A stretch of DNA of 8,268 nt from Chloroflexota bacterium (lineage in GTDB: Bacteria; Chloroflexota; Dehalococcoidia; SM23-28-2): NCBI GenBank assembly GCA_030691665.1, contig JAUYDU010000532.1, forward strand, positions 1 to 8,268, written 5' to 3'. Below the pieces are notes generated by a model. It was not told the DNA's origin, ran no database searches, and saw only the letters and a list, made by a program, of their open reading frames with translations. This document shows, piece after piece, positions 1-5,686 of the stretch. The position numbers and the translations under genes were made by a program. Positions within the stretch are counted from its first letter, which is position 1. Each line of letters begins with the position of its first letter.

Positions 1-90
1 CGCTTCTGGGGCGGCGACAGGCCAGCAGGCGAGGGCGGCGGAGGCGCTTTAACCTTTGGGGGGCTGCGAGCGTTTTAACTAGATTGAGCA
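1..90. other. Left edge, unassigned; possibly the tail of an upstream gene
   Basis: Two + strand frames run in from the left edge and close early: one ends with TAA at 50-52, another with TAA at 76-78. Either could be the last codons of an upstream gene, but too few residues are visible to recognise a family. The stretch is rich in GGC/GGCG and has no clear hairpin terminator before the candidate promoter at 91. I cannot say which frame, if any, is coding. Confidence 0.25.
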
Positions 91-119
91 TTGATCCTCT
101 GCCCGCGGCGTACTACATT
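91..119 (+). promoter_or_regulatory. Candidate sigma-70 promoter for the DUF47-pit unit
   Basis: TTGATC at 91-96 (4 of 6 to TTGACA) is followed after 17 bases by TACATT at 114-119 (4 of 6 to TATAAT). Transcription would start near 126, giving a leader of about 125 nt that carries the hairpin at 203-227. No Pho-box-like direct repeat of CTGTCAT type was seen nearby. The assignment rests only on hexamer match and spacing. Confidence 0.4.
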
Positions 120-202
120 CGTGACGGGAACTCCTCCCTGAAAGCTTAGATGCCATTCTCCGAACCACGGGCAGACAGCAACAGGCCAACACGAGTATCT
201 GG

Positions 203-227
203 CGATGGCGCCCAACCGGCGCCATCG
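203..227 (+). terminator. Strong leader hairpin upstream of the DUF47 gene
   Basis: A perfect 10-bp inverted repeat (CGATGGCGCC / GGCGCCATCG) closes a 5-nt loop CAACC and is followed by TTGCCTTCTT. It ends 24 bases before the GTG start at 252 and just before the ribosome-binding site at 238-243. It could be a weak intrinsic terminator of an upstream transcript, or an attenuator or stability hairpin in the DUF47-pit leader. The T-rich tail is interrupted, so termination is uncertain. Confidence 0.5.
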
Positions 228-251
228 TTGCCTTCTTAGGGGGTTGCCGCG

Positions 252-878
252 GTGCGTTTCTCGCTCGTTCCTCGGAACTACCGGTTCTACGATCTGTTCG
301 AAAAGAGCGCCCACAACCTGGTGGCCGCCGCTGAAGTGATGGTCGACCTGATGGATCACTTCGAGAACGTGGAGATGAAGACGGCTCGCATGAAGGAGCT
401 GGAGCACGTGGGCGACAGCATAACCCACGAGATCGTCGAGCAGCTTCACAAGACCTTCGTCACTCCCCTGGATCGCGAGGACATAACGGCCCTGGCCCAC
501 CACCTGGACGATATCGTAGATTTCATGGAGGGAGCCACCACCGCCATTCGCATATATGGTATCGCCCGCCCGGCGACGGCGGCTCGCGGCCTGGCCGACC
601 TCATTCGCCTACAGGTCGTTCAGGTGGAGAGGGCTGTCCAGAACTTGCGCCAGCGGTCGCGCCTAAAGGGCGTTCTGGAGCAATGCGTGGAGATCCACCG
701 CCTGGAGAATGAGGCCGACACTCTCTTCCTGAACGCTATGGCCGAGCTTTTCCACGATCAGGCCGATGCGGTGGAGATCATCAAGTGGCGCGACGTGTAC
801 GACCAGCTCGAGCGGGCCACCGATAGCTGCGAGCACGTCGCCAACGTCCTCGAGGGGATCGTCCTGAAGTATGCCTAG
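252..878 (+). CDS. DUF47 family PhoU-like phosphate transport accessory protein
   Basis: The 208-residue product matches the DUF47/PhoU_div family (TIGR00153 type), all-helical cytoplasmic proteins usually encoded next to PiT phosphate permeases and thought to modulate them. Family marks are visible in two PhoU-like helical repeats: E51..G54-D55 and TPLDRED at 71-77 with D86-D87 in the first half, then ENEAD at 152-156, KWRD at 178-181 and CEHVANVLEG at 193-202 in the second. Length is normal for the family (about 205-215). The GTG start is supported by AGGGGG at 238-243, 8 bases upstream, and by the family N-terminus ending in Y-x-x-F-E. The pit gene follows 80 bases downstream on the same strand, the classic pairing (as in the Sinorhizobium orfA-pit operon). 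No membrane segment is present. The family is secure; the regulatory role is inferred from context. Confidence 0.93.
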   Translation: MRFSLVPRNYRFYDLFEKSAHNLVAAAEVMVDLMDHFENVEMKTARMKELEHVGDSITHEIVEQLHKTFVTPLDREDITALAHHLDDIVDFMEGATTAIRIYGIARPATAARGLADLIRLQVVQVERAVQNLRQRSRLKGVLEQCVEIHRLENEADTLFLNAMAELFHDQADAVEIIKWRDVYDQLERATDSCEHVANVLEGIVLKYA

Positions 879-903
879 ATGTCCCCAAGCCGGCGGGTGG
901 GTG

Positions 904-930
904 AGAGAGGAAGCCTGTGGCTTCCTCTCT
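904..930 (+). terminator. Perfect 12-bp intergenic hairpin between the DUF47 and pit genes
   Basis: AGAGAGGAAGCC (904-915), loop TGT, GGCTTCCTCTCT (919-930) form a perfect stem, followed by TCTTGCG. It lies 26 bases after the DUF47 stop and 28 bases before the pit ATG. It resembles an intrinsic terminator with a poor T tail, so partial termination or 3'-end protection of the DUF47 message is the likely role, tuning the ratio of the two proteins. An in-frame GTG (917) for pit falls in its loop, arguing against that start. Confidence 0.6.
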
Positions 931-958
931 TCTTGCGTCGTCCATTCGAGAGAGAAGC

Positions 959-1960
959 ATGACTGACTCATTCGCCTTTCTGGTTATTACCTTCATCATC
1001 ATCCTGGGGTTCGAGGCGGTGAACGGCTGGACCGACGCCCCCAATGCCATCGCCACCGTGGTCTCCACGCGGGTCTTGAGCCCAGTGGCAGCCGTGGCCA
1101 TGGCTGCCGTGTTCAACCTGACGGGAGCCCTCTCGGGCACGGCGGTAGCCACCACCATAGGCAAGGGGATCATCGACCTGGACGTTGTGCCCCTGGAGGT
1201 GCTGGCGGCGGGAGCGCTGGCGGTCATCATCTGGAGCACCACTGCCGCCTACTTCGGTTTGCCCACCAGCGAGAGCCACGGCATTGTGGCGGGGCTGGCC
1301 GGCGCCGCCGTGGCGGTGGCGGGGACGGACGTGCTGCTGTGGGACGGCTGGCGCAAGGTATTTCAGGGCGTCGGCCTGGCGGTAGTGATCGCCTTCGGGG
1401 GTGGCCTCATCCTGATGAGCGTGCTTCGGTGGGTTGTCCAGAGGCTCAGCCCTTCGGCCATGCGGCGCGTCTTCGGCCCGTTGCAGATGGCCTCGGCGGC
1501 GTTTATGGCCTGGAGCCACGGCACGGCCGACGGCCAGAAGGCGATCGGGGTGATGGCCGCCGCCCTGGCCATCTACGAGGGCGAGGGCACCAAAGGGTTC
1601 GAGGTGCCCCTGTGGGTCATCCTGCTGGCGGCCTCCGTCATGGCCGCTAGCACAGCCCTGGGCGGCTGGCGGATTATGCGCACCCTGGGCATGCGCCTGA
1701 CTCATCTGGAGCCGGTACACGGATTCGCCGCCGAGGCCACGGCGGCCGCGACCCTGGCGGTCACCTCTCGGTTCGGTATCCCCCTTAGCACCACCCACAC
1801 CATCGGCTCGGCGATCATGGGCGTAGGGGCTAGCAAGAGGCTGTCGGCGGTACGCTGGGGCATCGGTTACAACATCGTCGGCGCCTGGATCCTTACCTTT
1901 CCGATCTGCTTCGGCCTGGGCTGGCTCATCGCCTGGCTCATCGCCTGGCCCATCCCCTAA
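959..1960 (+). CDS. pit: PiT family inorganic phosphate permease
   Basis: A 333-residue integral membrane protein of the PHO4/PiT family (low-affinity, cation-coupled phosphate symporter). The duplicated family signature is clear. The first half has NGWTDAPNAIATVVSTR (22-38) and PTSESH (102-107); the second has SHGTADGQK (186-194) and PLSTTH (275-280). Hydrophobic segments fill most of the chain (about 5-20, 43-60, 82-100, 108-123, 137-157, 215-235, 260-270, 300-330), and the polar loop near 158-175 and 205-216 is short, as in bacterial PiTs of this length. I chose ATG 959 over an in-frame GTG at 917, because the latter sits inside the intergenic hairpin and would add a non-conserved Ser/Arg-rich tail; GAGAGA lies about 8 bases before the ATG. 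The end of the gene holds a 12-bp tandem repeat (1922-1957) encoding W-L/P-I-A/P three times. It pairs with the upstream DUF47 gene. Substrate cation (H+ or Na+) cannot be read from the sequence. Confidence 0.95.
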   Translation: MTDSFAFLVITFIIILGFEAVNGWTDAPNAIATVVSTRVLSPVAAVAMAAVFNLTGALSGTAVATTIGKGIIDLDVVPLEVLAAGALAVIIWSTTAAYFGLPTSESHGIVAGLAGAAVAVAGTDVLLWDGWRKVFQGVGLAVVIAFGGGLILMSVLRWVVQRLSPSAMRRVFGPLQMASAAFMAWSHGTADGQKAIGVMAAALAIYEGEGTKGFEVPLWVILLAASVMAASTALGGWRIMRTLGMRLTHLEPVHGFAAEATAAATLAVTSRFGIPLSTTHTIGSAIMGVGASKRLSAVRWGIGYNIVGAWILTFPICFGLGWLIAWLIAWPIP

Positions 1961-1986
1961 AGGCTTCGGCTACAAGGCGTGGCCCC

Positions 1987-2355
1987 CTACTGGTCGCAGC
2001 GGGGTGCCTCGGCGGCGGAGGAGGGGTTCTGGTTGTGGGGGATGCAGCAGATGAAGCGGAGTGCCTCCGAGCCGCTGTTGACAAAGCAGTGCTGCTCATC
2101 GCCGGGCACGTAGACGGCGTCGTTCGGCTTTAGCTCCCTCTCGCCCTCGGTTCCCCGCACCTTGCCCTGCCCGGACAGGATGAACACCTCGTGCTCCCAC
2201 CAGTGGGAGTGAAAGGGAGTGGAGGCGCCTGGCTGCACCTCGAACACACGCATCGAGAAGCGGGGGGCGCCGTCCTCAGCCGAGATGACCGTATGGAGGG
2301 CCACCCCGGGGATCTCGCTGTCGGGGCGGACGTCTCGATAGTTCTGGATCTTCAT
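1987..2355 (-). CDS. Small single-domain cupin protein
   Basis: A 122-residue Cupin_2-type beta-barrel protein. Motif 1 is PGASTPFHSHWWEHEVFILSG (part of residues 42-62), with metal-ligand candidates H49, H51 and E56. Motif 2 is NDAVYVPGDEQHCFVN (78-93), with the fourth ligand H89. All four expected metal-binding residues are present, so a metal-dependent enzyme or sensor is plausible, but cupin function (dioxygenase, isomerase, small-molecule binding) cannot be assigned from the fold alone. The C-terminus carries a CC pair (residues about 102-103) and a short polar tail. The ATG at 2355 has a good ribosome-binding site (AGGAGAG, complement of 2365-2371, 9 bases away). It is a single-gene unit, convergent with pit (26-base gap) and divergent from treT. 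Confidence 0.88.
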   Translation of the reverse strand: MKIQNYRDVRPDSEIPGVALHTVISAEDGAPRFSMRVFEVQPGASTPFHSHWWEHEVFILSGQGKVRGTEGERELKPNDAVYVPGDEQHCFVNSGSEALRFICCIPHNQNPSSAAEAPRCDQ

Positions 2356-2396
2356 CTAGGATCCCTCTCCTTTCGTGACCTCTGCTCGCTCTATCA

Positions 2397-2424
2397 ATCC
2401 TAACGGCGCCGGCGCGGGTGTCAA
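2397..2424 (-). promoter_or_regulatory. Candidate promoter for the cupin gene
   Basis: Read on the - strand, a perfect TTGACA (complement of 2419-2424) is followed after 16 bases by TAGGAT (complement of 2397-2402; 4 of 6 to consensus). Transcription would start near 2390, leaving about 35 nt of leader with the ribosome-binding site at 2365-2371. It lies about 22 bases from the opposing -10 box of treT, so the two promoters are nearly back to back. Confidence 0.5.
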
Positions 2425-2445
2425 GGGCGCGCCATGGGGCACGTG

Positions 2446-2451
2446 TATAAT
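2446..2451 (+). promoter_or_regulatory. Consensus -10 box (TATAAT) for treT
   Basis: A perfect TATAAT lies at 2446-2451, unusual in this GC-rich background. No good -35 hexamer sits 16-18 bases upstream (AAGGGC at the 17-base position), so the promoter may need an activator or rely on the -10 region. The start would fall near 2458, giving a leader of about 36 nt to GTG 2494. This -10 box overlaps codons 5-6 of the longer possible reading from ATG 2434, which would therefore not be on the transcript. Confidence 0.5.
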
Positions 2452-2480
2452 GGAGGCCGCCTGGCGGCGGGCGAAGGGAA

Positions 2481-2487
2481 AGGGGAG
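2481..2487 (+). promoter_or_regulatory. Ribosome-binding site deciding the treT start
   Basis: AGGGGAG at 2481-2487 stands 6 bases before GTG 2494. With the -10 box at 2446-2451, it favours GTG 2494 over ATG 2434, which has no purine-rich site ahead of it (GGCGCGCC). Confidence 0.55.
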
Positions 2488-2493
2488 TGGACA

Positions 2494-3738
2494 GTGCTGG
2501 ACCATGTTGACGTAGGGCCGAGGCCGCTGAAAGCATACGCGCACATCGTCGGCGAGGAAGCTGTACAGGAGATCGAGGATCTGGCGGCGCCTCTCAGGGG
2601 CGCTCGCATAGCCCACATAAACGCCACCACCTACGGCGGCGGGGTGTCCGAGCTGCTGAGATCCATCGTGCCTCTCTACCGCGGCCTGGGCATCCAGTGT
2701 GATTGGAAGCTTATCTCGGCAGAGCCCCCGTTCTTCAGCATCACCAAGAGCCTCCACAACGCCCTCCAGGGAGCGCCCTACGAGCTGACACGAGCGGCCC
2801 GGGAAACATACCTGATGTACAACACCCGCAACGCTCAGCTTCTGGAGGAGCAGTACGATTTCATCATCGTGCACGATCCCCAGCCGGCCGCCATGCGCTA
2901 CTTCCGGGGGTCAGCCGGGGCGAAGTGGATCTGGCGGTGCCACATCGATACGTCCGAACCCAACGAGGGCATCCTGGACTTCATGCTGCCGTTCCTTGCC
3001 GAATACGATGCCCTGGTGTTCACCATGGAACGCTTCATACCGCCGCGGCTGCAGCACCAGCGGCTGGTCACTATGACCCCGGCCATCGACCCGCTCAGCC
3101 CCAAGAACATGACCCTGCCGAAGGGGATTTGTCACGAAATCCGCGCCTGGAGAGGCATAGACCCTTACCGCCCCCTGCTAACCCAGGTGTCCCGGTTCGA
3201 TCCGTGGAAGGACCCTATAGGCGTGATCAGTGTCTACAGGTTGGTGCGAAGAGAGGTGCCGGGGCTCCAGCTAGCCCTCCTCAGCTCTATGGCCTCAGAC
3301 GACCCCGAGGTGTGGGAGATATACGAGGAGATCATCGCCGAGACCAGGGGCGACGACGACATCCACGTGCTCACAAACCTCATCGGCGTGGGCGACGTGG
3401 AGGTGAATGCCTTCCAGGCTTGCTCCGATGTCGTGCTTCAGAGGTCCATCCGCGAGGGCTTCGGCCTGGTGGTCTCGGAGACAATGTGGAAGGGGACGCC
3501 AGTAGTGGCCAACCGCTCGGGCGGCATCCCCCTCCAGATGGAGGACAGAGTGGGAGGTTTCCTGGTGGACAACACCGAACAGTGCGTCGAGCGGACCCTC
3601 TACCTCCTCCATCATCCCGCCGAGGCAAGGACTATCGGCCTGGCGGGCCGGGAAAGGGTGCGACGGCGCTTTCTGATCACCCGCCTCCTGGCCGACGAGC
3701 TGCGCCTGGTGGCAAGCCTCTCCCCTCGAGTGACGTAG
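2494..3738 (+). CDS. treT: Trehalose synthase, TreT type (GT4 glycosyltransferase)
   Basis: The product, 414 residues from GTG 2494, closely follows the TreT family as I know it from Pyrococcus/Thermococcus (about 415 residues), a cytoplasmic GT4 retaining enzyme that reversibly joins the glucosyl group of ADP- or UDP-glucose to glucose to give trehalose. Visible TreT marks in order: glycine loop TYGGGVSELL (46-55), FFSITKSLHNALQG, VHDPQPAA (126-133), WRCHIDTSEPN (from about 147; H150, D152), PAIDPLSPKN, the donor-site segment QVSRFDPWK (231-239; R234, K239), LTNLIGVGDVEVNAFQ, and the EX7E motif with E321 and E329 in SIREGFGLVVSE. The longer reading from ATG 2434 adds 20 residues (Gly/Arg-rich) that the family lacks and starts before the -10 box, so I prefer the GTG. 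No other trehalose gene (treS, treY/Z, otsA/B) is in the window. It stands alone, convergent with the DUF167 gene. Donor preference and net direction cannot be read here. Confidence 0.93.
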   Translation: MLDHVDVGPRPLKAYAHIVGEEAVQEIEDLAAPLRGARIAHINATTYGGGVSELLRSIVPLYRGLGIQCDWKLISAEPPFFSITKSLHNALQGAPYELTRAARETYLMYNTRNAQLLEEQYDFIIVHDPQPAAMRYFRGSAGAKWIWRCHIDTSEPNEGILDFMLPFLAEYDALVFTMERFIPPRLQHQRLVTMTPAIDPLSPKNMTLPKGICHEIRAWRGIDPYRPLLTQVSRFDPWKDPIGVISVYRLVRREVPGLQLALLSSMASDDPEVWEIYEEIIAETRGDDDIHVLTNLIGVGDVEVNAFQACSDVVLQRSIREGFGLVVSETMWKGTPVVANRSGGIPLQMEDRVGGFLVDNTEQCVERTLYLLHHPAEARTIGLAGRERVRRRFLITRLLADELRLVASLSPRVT

Positions 3739-3770
3739 AAAGCCTGCCCCAGAGCCACAACTGCCGCACT

Positions 3771-4040
3771 CTAGACTGAGGGCCCGCCCAGACGAGCCCG
3801 TATTTCCGCCTGGTCGAGCCCGTCTACCTGGACCAGCTTATCGCGGGACGTGTGGCCGCGCACGATGCGCAGGCGACGTCGCTCGACCCCCAGGGCGGCG
3901 GCCAGCAGGCGCAGAACCGCTTCGTTGGCCTTGCCCCGCTCGGGAGGTGTTGCCACCCGGACGCGCAACACGTCTTCTTGCCAGCCGGCCACGGCGTCGC
4001 GGCTGGCTCCGGCAGAGACCTTCAGCCGAATCGAGGCCAT
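3771..4040 (-). CDS. DUF167 / YggU family small protein
   Basis: An 89-residue protein of the DUF167 (YggU, UPF0235) family, whose function is not established. The family pattern is complete: VSAGASRDAVAGW (8-20), LRVRVATPPERGKANEAV (25-42, with the PPxxGKAN core at 32-39), LLAAALGV, and VRGHTSRDKLV (60-70). Length is usual (80-100). The ATG start lies 18 bases after the hydrolase stop, with no convincing ribosome-binding site. A small inverted repeat GTCCG-C-CGGAC (4046-4056) fills the gap, so translation is probably coupled to the upstream gene. It is the last gene of the TetR-hydrolase-DUF167 unit, and its stop is 32 bases from the treT stop on the opposite strand. No hairpin terminator is obvious in that gap. 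Confidence 0.9.
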   Translation of the reverse strand: MASIRLKVSAGASRDAVAGWQEDVLRVRVATPPERGKANEAVLRLLAAALGVERRRLRIVRGHTSRDKLVQVDGLDQAEIRARLGGPSV

Positions 4041-4058
4041 CTGCTGTCCGGCGGACTG

Positions 4059-4748
4059 CTATGGCTGATCGGGGCCAGACGCGCTGGGGGATGGGGCGGC
4101 CCCGAACAGACATTCCCGGAAGAATTGGGCCACTACCTCGGCCAGCTTCGTCTCCTGTCCCCACCAGAAGTGATCGGCGCCACGAACGATAGCGACCTGA
4201 CACTGCGGCCCAATGAGGTGAGCCATGGCGGCCAGCCCGTCGACAGGGGCGATCTGATCCTGCTCGCCGGAGATGAGGAGAGTGGGGCAGCGAATGACTA
4301 GCTCGGGAACGCCCCGGCCGAATGTGGGCGTGGAGATGGCGGCAACCGCCGCCACATCCCTGTCGGCCGCTACCAGGGCGACCGCTGCCCCGAAGGAATA
4401 GCCGATGATGCTCACCTTGCCCGGGGTGACCTCGGCGAGATGGCGGAGGTGGGCGAGGGCAGCAGCGGCGTCCGCCCGCTCGCCAACGCCATCGCCGAAC
4501 TTCCCCTCGCTGCCGCCGACGCCGCGGTAGTTGAAGCGAAGGGCGGCGATGCCACTCTCGGCTAGGGCCTGGCAGAGGGCCGTGACGACGTAGTTGTTCA
4601 TGTCGCCGCCATGAAGGGGGTGGGGGTGGCAGACAGCGGCGGCGGCGAAGGGCGCGGACCCGGGCTGATGGAGGACGCCTTCCAGGCTAAGGCCTTCGCT
4701 GGCGAAGGTGATGGGCTTGGCGGATGTCTCGACCACTTCGGACTCCAC
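4059..4748 (-). CDS. Alpha/beta hydrolase (COG2945-like)
   Basis: A 229-residue single-domain cytoplasmic alpha/beta hydrolase. The pattern HPHPLHGGDMNN (41-52) and RFNYRGVGGSEG (71-82) is typical of the COG2945 group of short serine hydrolases. The catalytic triad is readable: nucleophile S118 in GYSFG (116-120), acid D164 in SGEQDQIAP, and H193 in GADHFWWG. HPHP...HGG probably forms the oxyanion region. The C-terminal 15 residues are Ser/Pro-rich and likely disordered. No signal peptide is seen. Substrate is unknown; esterase or thioesterase activity is the family expectation. The GTG at 4748 is 5 bases after the TetR stop, and another GTG at 4736 is preceded by GGAG at good spacing, so the true start could be 4 codons later. 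It is the middle gene of the TetR-led unit and a likely target of that regulator. Confidence 0.88.
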   Translation of the reverse strand: MESEVVETSAKPITFASEGLSLEGVLHQPGSAPFAAAAVCHPHPLHGGDMNNYVVTALCQALAESGIAALRFNYRGVGGSEGKFGDGVGERADAAAALAHLRHLAEVTPGKVSIIGYSFGAAVALVAADRDVAAVAAISTPTFGRGVPELVIRCPTLLISGEQDQIAPVDGLAAMAHLIGPQCQVAIVRGADHFWWGQETKLAEVVAQFFRECLFGAAPSPSASGPDQP

Positions 4749-4753
4749 GAGGA

Positions 4754-5434
4754 TCAGCCGCCGGAGGAGGGCGGTGGCTCAAGGATGCCCGAGAGGATGT
4801 TGTCCAGAGAGGCAGCGAGGTAGGACTCGAGGGCTGGGCTCAACTCGCCACCTTCGCTCTCGCAGGGGCCGAATCGTCCCAGGAGGTCATCGAGAAAGGC
4901 GACGAACACCAGGGTGACCATCTGGCGAGCGGCGATCTCGGCGTCCACCCGTCGCAGTTGCCCGTCCTCCATGTAGGCAGTGAGGAGGCGGGCCAGCCCC
5001 TTCTCCCAGCGCTCCATGACGCTCCGGTACTCCTCCACGGCGCCTGGCTCACTGCCCAGGGCCTCCATGAACACGAGGCGGAGAAACTCGCGACTGGATT
5101 CCATGAGGGACATGGCGCCGTGGGCAATGCCGATGAGGGTCTGCCGGGGCGAAAGCTCGGTGGACACCCGCTCCAGCTCTTGCAGGGCGGGGACGATGCC
5201 TTTCTCCTCGAACAGGGCCTCCAGCAGGTCGCGCTTGGAGGCGAAGTGGTAGTAGATGGCGGCGTCGGTGATGCCGGCCTGGCGGGCGATGTCCCGCACG
5301 GTGGTGCGGGCAAAGCCCCGCTCGGAGAAGAGGCGGAGGGAGGCGTCCAGGATCTGGCGGCGGGTGTTGCGTCCCCGCCGAGGTCGGCGCGGCACGCCAG
5401 AAGGTCCGGCTTGCCTGATGAGCTTGGCGGTCAT
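4754..5434 (-). CDS. TetR/AcrR family transcriptional regulator
   Basis: A 226-residue dimeric repressor of the TetR family. A basic N-terminal arm (residues 15-26, Arg-rich) precedes the DNA-binding domain at about 25-72: RRQILDASLRLFSERGFART, then the helix-turn-helix VRDIARQAGITDAAIYYHFA (46-65) and SKRDLLEALF, all close to family consensus. The rest (about 85-215) is a helical ligand and dimer domain whose effector I cannot identify. ATG 5434 has AGAGG 9 bases upstream (complement of 5444-5448). The palindrome at 5476-5491 overlaps the promoter, which points to autorepression. It leads a - strand unit: the hydrolase starts 5 bases after its stop, then DUF167. Derepression by a hydrophobic or ester-like ligand handled by the hydrolase is a guess only. 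Confidence 0.92.
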   Translation of the reverse strand: MTAKLIRQAGPSGVPRRPRRGRNTRRQILDASLRLFSERGFARTTVRDIARQAGITDAAIYYHFASKRDLLEALFEEKGIVPALQELERVSTELSPRQTLIGIAHGAMSLMESSREFLRLVFMEALGSEPGAVEEYRSVMERWEKGLARLLTAYMEDGQLRRVDAEIAARQMVTLVFVAFLDDLLGRFGPCESEGGELSPALESYLAASLDNILSGILEPPPSSGG

Positions 5435-5442
5435 GGTATCAA

Positions 5443-5459
5443 GCCTCTGGGCCTGAGGC
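5443..5459 (-). promoter_or_regulatory. Small hairpin masking the TetR ribosome-binding site
   Basis: GCCTC (5443-5447) and GAGGC (5455-5459) flank a 7-base loop, and the - strand AGAGG ribosome-binding site lies in one arm. It is a short 5-bp stem, so any effect on translation would be modest. Confidence 0.25.
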
Positions 5460-5475
5460 AGACGTTGAGAGTGCG

Positions 5476-5491
5476 CTTAGCGCTTGCTAAG
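5476..5491. promoter_or_regulatory. Palindromic operator, probably for the TetR-family regulator
   Basis: CTTAGC (5476-5481), four central bases GCTT, GCTAAG (5486-5491): a 16-bp palindrome with perfect 6-bp arms. It sits 41 bases upstream of the TetR start and overlaps the candidate -10 box (5489-5494), where a repressor would block RNA polymerase. Size and arm spacing are typical of TetR-family sites. A second, GC-only palindrome CGGGGCCCCG (5504-5513) lies between the -35 and -10 boxes. Confidence 0.65.
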
Positions 5492-5518
5492 GTATCACTT
5501 CAGCGGGGCCCCGGTCAA
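5489..5518 (-). promoter_or_regulatory. Candidate promoter of the TetR-hydrolase-DUF167 unit
   Basis: On the - strand TTGACC (complement of 5513-5518; 5 of 6) is followed after 18 bases by TACCTT (complement of 5489-5494; 3 of 6), preceded by TGA as an extended -10 element. The -10 match is weak, but its overlap with the palindrome supports it. Confidence 0.45.
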
Positions 5519-5559
5519 TAGGAGGGAATGCTCGAAAGCGTCTCGCCAATTCATGCCTT

Positions 5560-5631
5560 GGTGGTCAACACCACCCCGACCTGTCGGGGTGGCATCAATA
5601 GCCTATCGATGCCGCCCCGTTTACGGGGCGG
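5560..5631. repeat. Cluster of overlapping palindromes downstream of the NTPase gene
   Basis: Three inverted repeats abut with 2-base overlaps. CCACCCCGA/TCGGGGTGG (5571-5592) has a 4-nt loop CCTG. A near-perfect 23-bp palindrome at 5591-5613 has one mismatch. CCGCCCCG/CGGGGCGG (5612-5631) has loop TTTA. The outer two are relatives, so their arms can also cross-pair. A fourth, alternative stem GGTGGT/ACCACC (5560-5575) competes with the first. The cluster lies 56 bases beyond the NTPase stop and 41 bases before the TetR -35 box. It may end the NTPase transcript (no T tract follows), or it may be a REP/BIME-like repeat. Confidence 0.7.
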
Positions 5632-5686
5632 TCGAGTCCTCCATCCCCCAAAAGCATGACCAAACGGAACGGGACCGGGTTCTCCC

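Noticed and set aside
203..227. Known riboswitch class in the DUF47 leader
   Set aside because: I saw a single hairpin only, with no conserved riboswitch core that I recognise.
917..958. GTG at 917 as the pit start
   Set aside because: It lies in the loop of a perfect hairpin, lacks a usable ribosome-binding site, and adds 14 non-family residues.
968..1798. 276-codon open frame on the - strand opposite pit
   Set aside because: Its His/Gly/Arg-rich translation is an antisense shadow of the PiT membrane protein, with no family motif.
2703..3779. 358-codon open frame on the + strand overlapping treT in another frame
   Set aside because: It is rich in Pro/Arg/His with no motif, while treT motifs run unbroken in the correct frame.
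4724..5521. 265-codon open frame on the + strand opposite the TetR gene
   Set aside because: The TetR helix-turn-helix on the other strand is unmistakable; this frame is low-complexity and also crosses the operator.
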